Of a DNA stretch of 64,000 nt, positions 61,610-64,000 are shown piece by piece (position 1 is the stretch's first letter; every line of letters starts with the position of its first letter). A model generated the notes under the pieces. It saw only the letters and a list, made by a program, of their open reading frames with translations, was not told where the DNA came from and searched no databases. The DNA is from Diaporthe sp. PMI_573 (taxonomy: Eukaryota; Ascomycota; Sordariomycetes; Diaporthales; Diaporthaceae), in NCBI GenBank assembly GCA_021399435.1, contig JAJTUP010000005.1:1612001-1676000 (forward strand). The letters are read 5' to 3'. A program made the translations under genes and the position numbers.

Positions 61610-63866
61610 TTTCCACCAGAGGGCGGGATGTTGTCCCGGAAACTTGAACCCTTGATACGATATGGCTTGTGCAGAATATCAGTCTGGGAAAATAGGGGGA
61701 TTCCCAATTTCGCGGGTCGGTCGTTGTCTAGGGGACCATACACAGTAAAACGTCTTGTATGGACGCAGTCGGTTGGGCACATATCACCCGGTGTGTGTGA
61801 GAGGAATTTGCACATGCCCGATTCCGGAGACGAAGTCTATCAGCTCGTACAACGGACAGTCTTGAGTGAGGTGGACAGGACTATAGCTTTTTAAGAAGCG
61901 CATCAAGACATGCGAAATCCGTCGAAACGTCTTTGAGTGTCCTTGCATCTCCCGCCAAAACAAAGTCGCGGCGCGCCCCACCACTGTCGAGACGATTCGT
62001 GGCCGGGCTGGGCGCGACCCCACCAGGTCGAACCCACGAGAAATCTCGCCAAACAGTCGGTCCCACGTGGGGCTGGAGCCGTCAGCTCTGGAACCAAGGC
62101 TGCCAGCCCGATTGACATATGAAGGGCCTGATCCCCGGGTCCTAAGATCGGCAAGCGATCTGCATAGTACAACGATATAATATGTATCTAGTGTACGTAG
62201 AGGATAGCTAATCCACCCACCTCCTACATAGTACATGGTCCAGAATGTGACACCGCCTGGCGGCTCGGACAGATTTCGCTGGGAGTGTTTTAGTGTTACA
62301 CCGCTTAGGGGCATTGCTGCATCCACCTCTACACGTTGGCATCAGTATGTGGGCTCACTGCACGTGTGGTGGTTGGCACCACCACAATACAGTACACCAT
62401 GGATTCTCGAACGAGCAGCACCATTTCTGGTCTCAGTCACACGGCCGAATCGTGTACATGACCCTATTCAGGTGTCCACCACCACAGTCGGCAATGATGC
62501 TCACGGTCTACGTACGATGAATGTAGTATGCATAGGGACTACACAGCCAGGCTACCAGCCAATCTACAAATGGGTTCCCTGCACTCTGTTGCCAACCTGC
62601 TACACTCACGGTAAGTCAAGGAGTCTAGGTAGTGCCTGACTGCACACTGGTCGCCCAAGAGGGAGAGCCGCAAGACCCTTGTGCTCCTCCCGTGTTGTAC
62701 TATTGGCTAGGGGCTCCTGCAAGGGGTTCCCACGATCGGGGTGGCGTGACTGTTCCCGACTCGACAGCTGCCTCATCACAGTAGATCAACTGATATCTAC
62801 CTGGTAGAAAATAGGTTGCATGCTCCTCAGACCTCTCAGCTTGCACATGGACTCTGCCTTCTGGGTGATTGGTCTCATACTCCGTAGTTGAATTGCCTGA
62901 TCCATGAAGTGAATGTGTCTCCGCTCCACATGCGGATTGGAGTAATGTGCTATGGCTGCACAATCACAAGCCTGACAAGGTGTTCGGGACGAACCTCGAG
63001 TTGTTGCGAAACGTGGTCCTGCTCGTAACAAGACGCCGAAAATATTCAGTGCTCCATCCCCCCTCTCATATCTCCGTGGCAAGCCCTCGTCCGAATTCGC
63101 TCGGCCTGTCCCCAGCTACCCGCCAATCGCGGTGAACTGATTCCCCCAGACTGCGGAGTTGGATGTGCCCACGACTCGAAAAATCATGTCTTAAAAAGAC
63201 AACCATCACACCATACGACTTGCGCTGAAGTTGGCCAGGCTGAATCTCCTGCCTCCATACGTCATTGTATGATAATCTCGAGCAGGCTTACATGCGAGTC
63301 AGAGGGTAGACAGCTCACATGCGACAGATTGATTTTATAAGAGAGGATCCACACATGTCCAACAGCTTCCCAAGTAATTTGCAATAGAGAACCCAGCAAA
63401 AGACCAGGCGGACCAGCCGAACTAGACCGGCCATGCTCCCTGCGAATATCGATAATTTATAATGCTTTTTAGTAATATTTGAATTCCGGGTCTTGTATCC
63501 ATACCTATCAGTGTAGCCGATTACAGCGTCAAAGATTCAGCCAAGCAGCCACCAAGCCCAGTTGTAGAGTCACTGAGGACTGCGTTGCCACGTTCATCCC
63601 AATACAATGACGAAGTTTTTAGCGAATGTAATTGCAAACCTGCTTCTAGAGAAACATCTCAGCTCCGCATGCAACCGAAAATATTGCTTGTCATGGCCTA
63701 TGTCTGACACGGTAGGACTGGATTATCAGCGGATGGTTGCAGCTGACTAGTTCGATGACGTTCATGAATATTTGAGACTACCATATGGAATATTTACAAC
63801 GTATTGTATGATGTCGGTCCCCAACATCTATGTCTCGCGGAATATCGGATGAGACATCGATGTCAG
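61610..63866. other. Intergenic region
   Basis: About 2.2 kb without a supportable gene. Open frames on both strands at 61880-62330 overlap and lack family resemblance. AT content rises after 63400. Confidence 0.45.
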
Positions 63867-64000
63867 CTATGTCGCTTCCATGGCCGCAGATCCATGAATA
63901 TCGTCACCGAACATGCGCTTAGCCTGTTGGGGAGTTACGCCTGATGCTGCCGCGGTGGCCTTTCTAATTTCGTCCATGGTGCTACTTAAATCCGCACCGT
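63867..64000 (-). CDS. Possible 3' end of a gene cut by the window edge
   Basis: The minus strand is open from the window edge to a TAG at 63869-63867 and reads GADLSSTMDEIRKATAAASG, then VTPQQAKRMFGDDIHGSAAM. The composition looks coding. It is either the last exon of a gene beyond the window or a very short frame from ATG 63977. Too short to assign. Confidence 0.3.
   Translation of the reverse strand, partial: GADLSSTMDEIRKATAAASGVTPQQAKRMFGDDIHGSAAMEAT

Overview
The window reads as nuclear DNA of a filamentous ascomycete, most likely a Sordariomycete. Genes are split by short introns (46-200 nt) with GT..AG ends and CTGAC/CTAAC-type branch sites. Coding DNA is GC-rich, intergenic stretches are long, and each gene seems to have its own promoter. 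The gene families are typical of such fungi: CRH-type GH16, CE5 cutinase-like esterases, a UstYa-like DUF3328 protein, Sch9, a Git1-like permease and F-box proteins. All exon boundaries were inferred by reading splice sites and checking reading phase by hand.

Layout. 0-15 kb holds a large GPI-anchored CRH-like GH16 glucanosyltransferase (-), an F-box protein (+), a CE5 esterase with a GPI-type tail and an apparent frame break (+), and a secreted Asn/Ala-rich protein (+). 15-22 kb holds a UstYa-like DUF3328 membrane protein (+), a 570-aa protein with a weak F-box-like motif (+), a secreted nucleoside hydrolase (-) and a secreted gamma-glutamyltranspeptidase (-). 22-33 kb is an 11-kb gene-poor, partly AT-rich block with decayed coding fragments, a 99-bp minisatellite and short repeats; I see no intact gene there. 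33-42.3 kb holds a BTB/POZ-like protein (-), a small four-helix membrane protein (+), a membrane-anchored M24 aminopeptidase (-), a Git1-type MFS permease divergent from it (+), and a short-chain dehydrogenase (+). 42-45 kb is gene-poor. 45-54 kb holds a second CE5 esterase (+), glucose-6-phosphate isomerase (-) and the AGC kinase Sch9 (-). 54-62 kb holds a phosphoesterase-type acid phosphatase (-), a METTL16-type U6 snRNA m6A methyltransferase (+), an XAP5/FAM50 protein (+) and a small membrane protein (-). The last 2 kb is non-coding apart from a possible gene end at the right edge.

How the genes fit together. There is no operon and no complete biosynthetic cluster. Several genes act at the cell surface or in uptake: GH16/CRH, two CE5 esterases, GGT, nucleoside hydrolase, M24 peptidase, acid phosphatase and Git1-like permease. 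Together they suggest cell-wall remodelling and nutrient scavenging. Two neighbours, METTL16 and XAP5, are both linked to pre-mRNA splicing. The UstYa-like gene with GGT about 4 kb further on recalls parts of fungal RiPP (ustiloxin-type) clusters, but I found no precursor peptide or tyrosinase.
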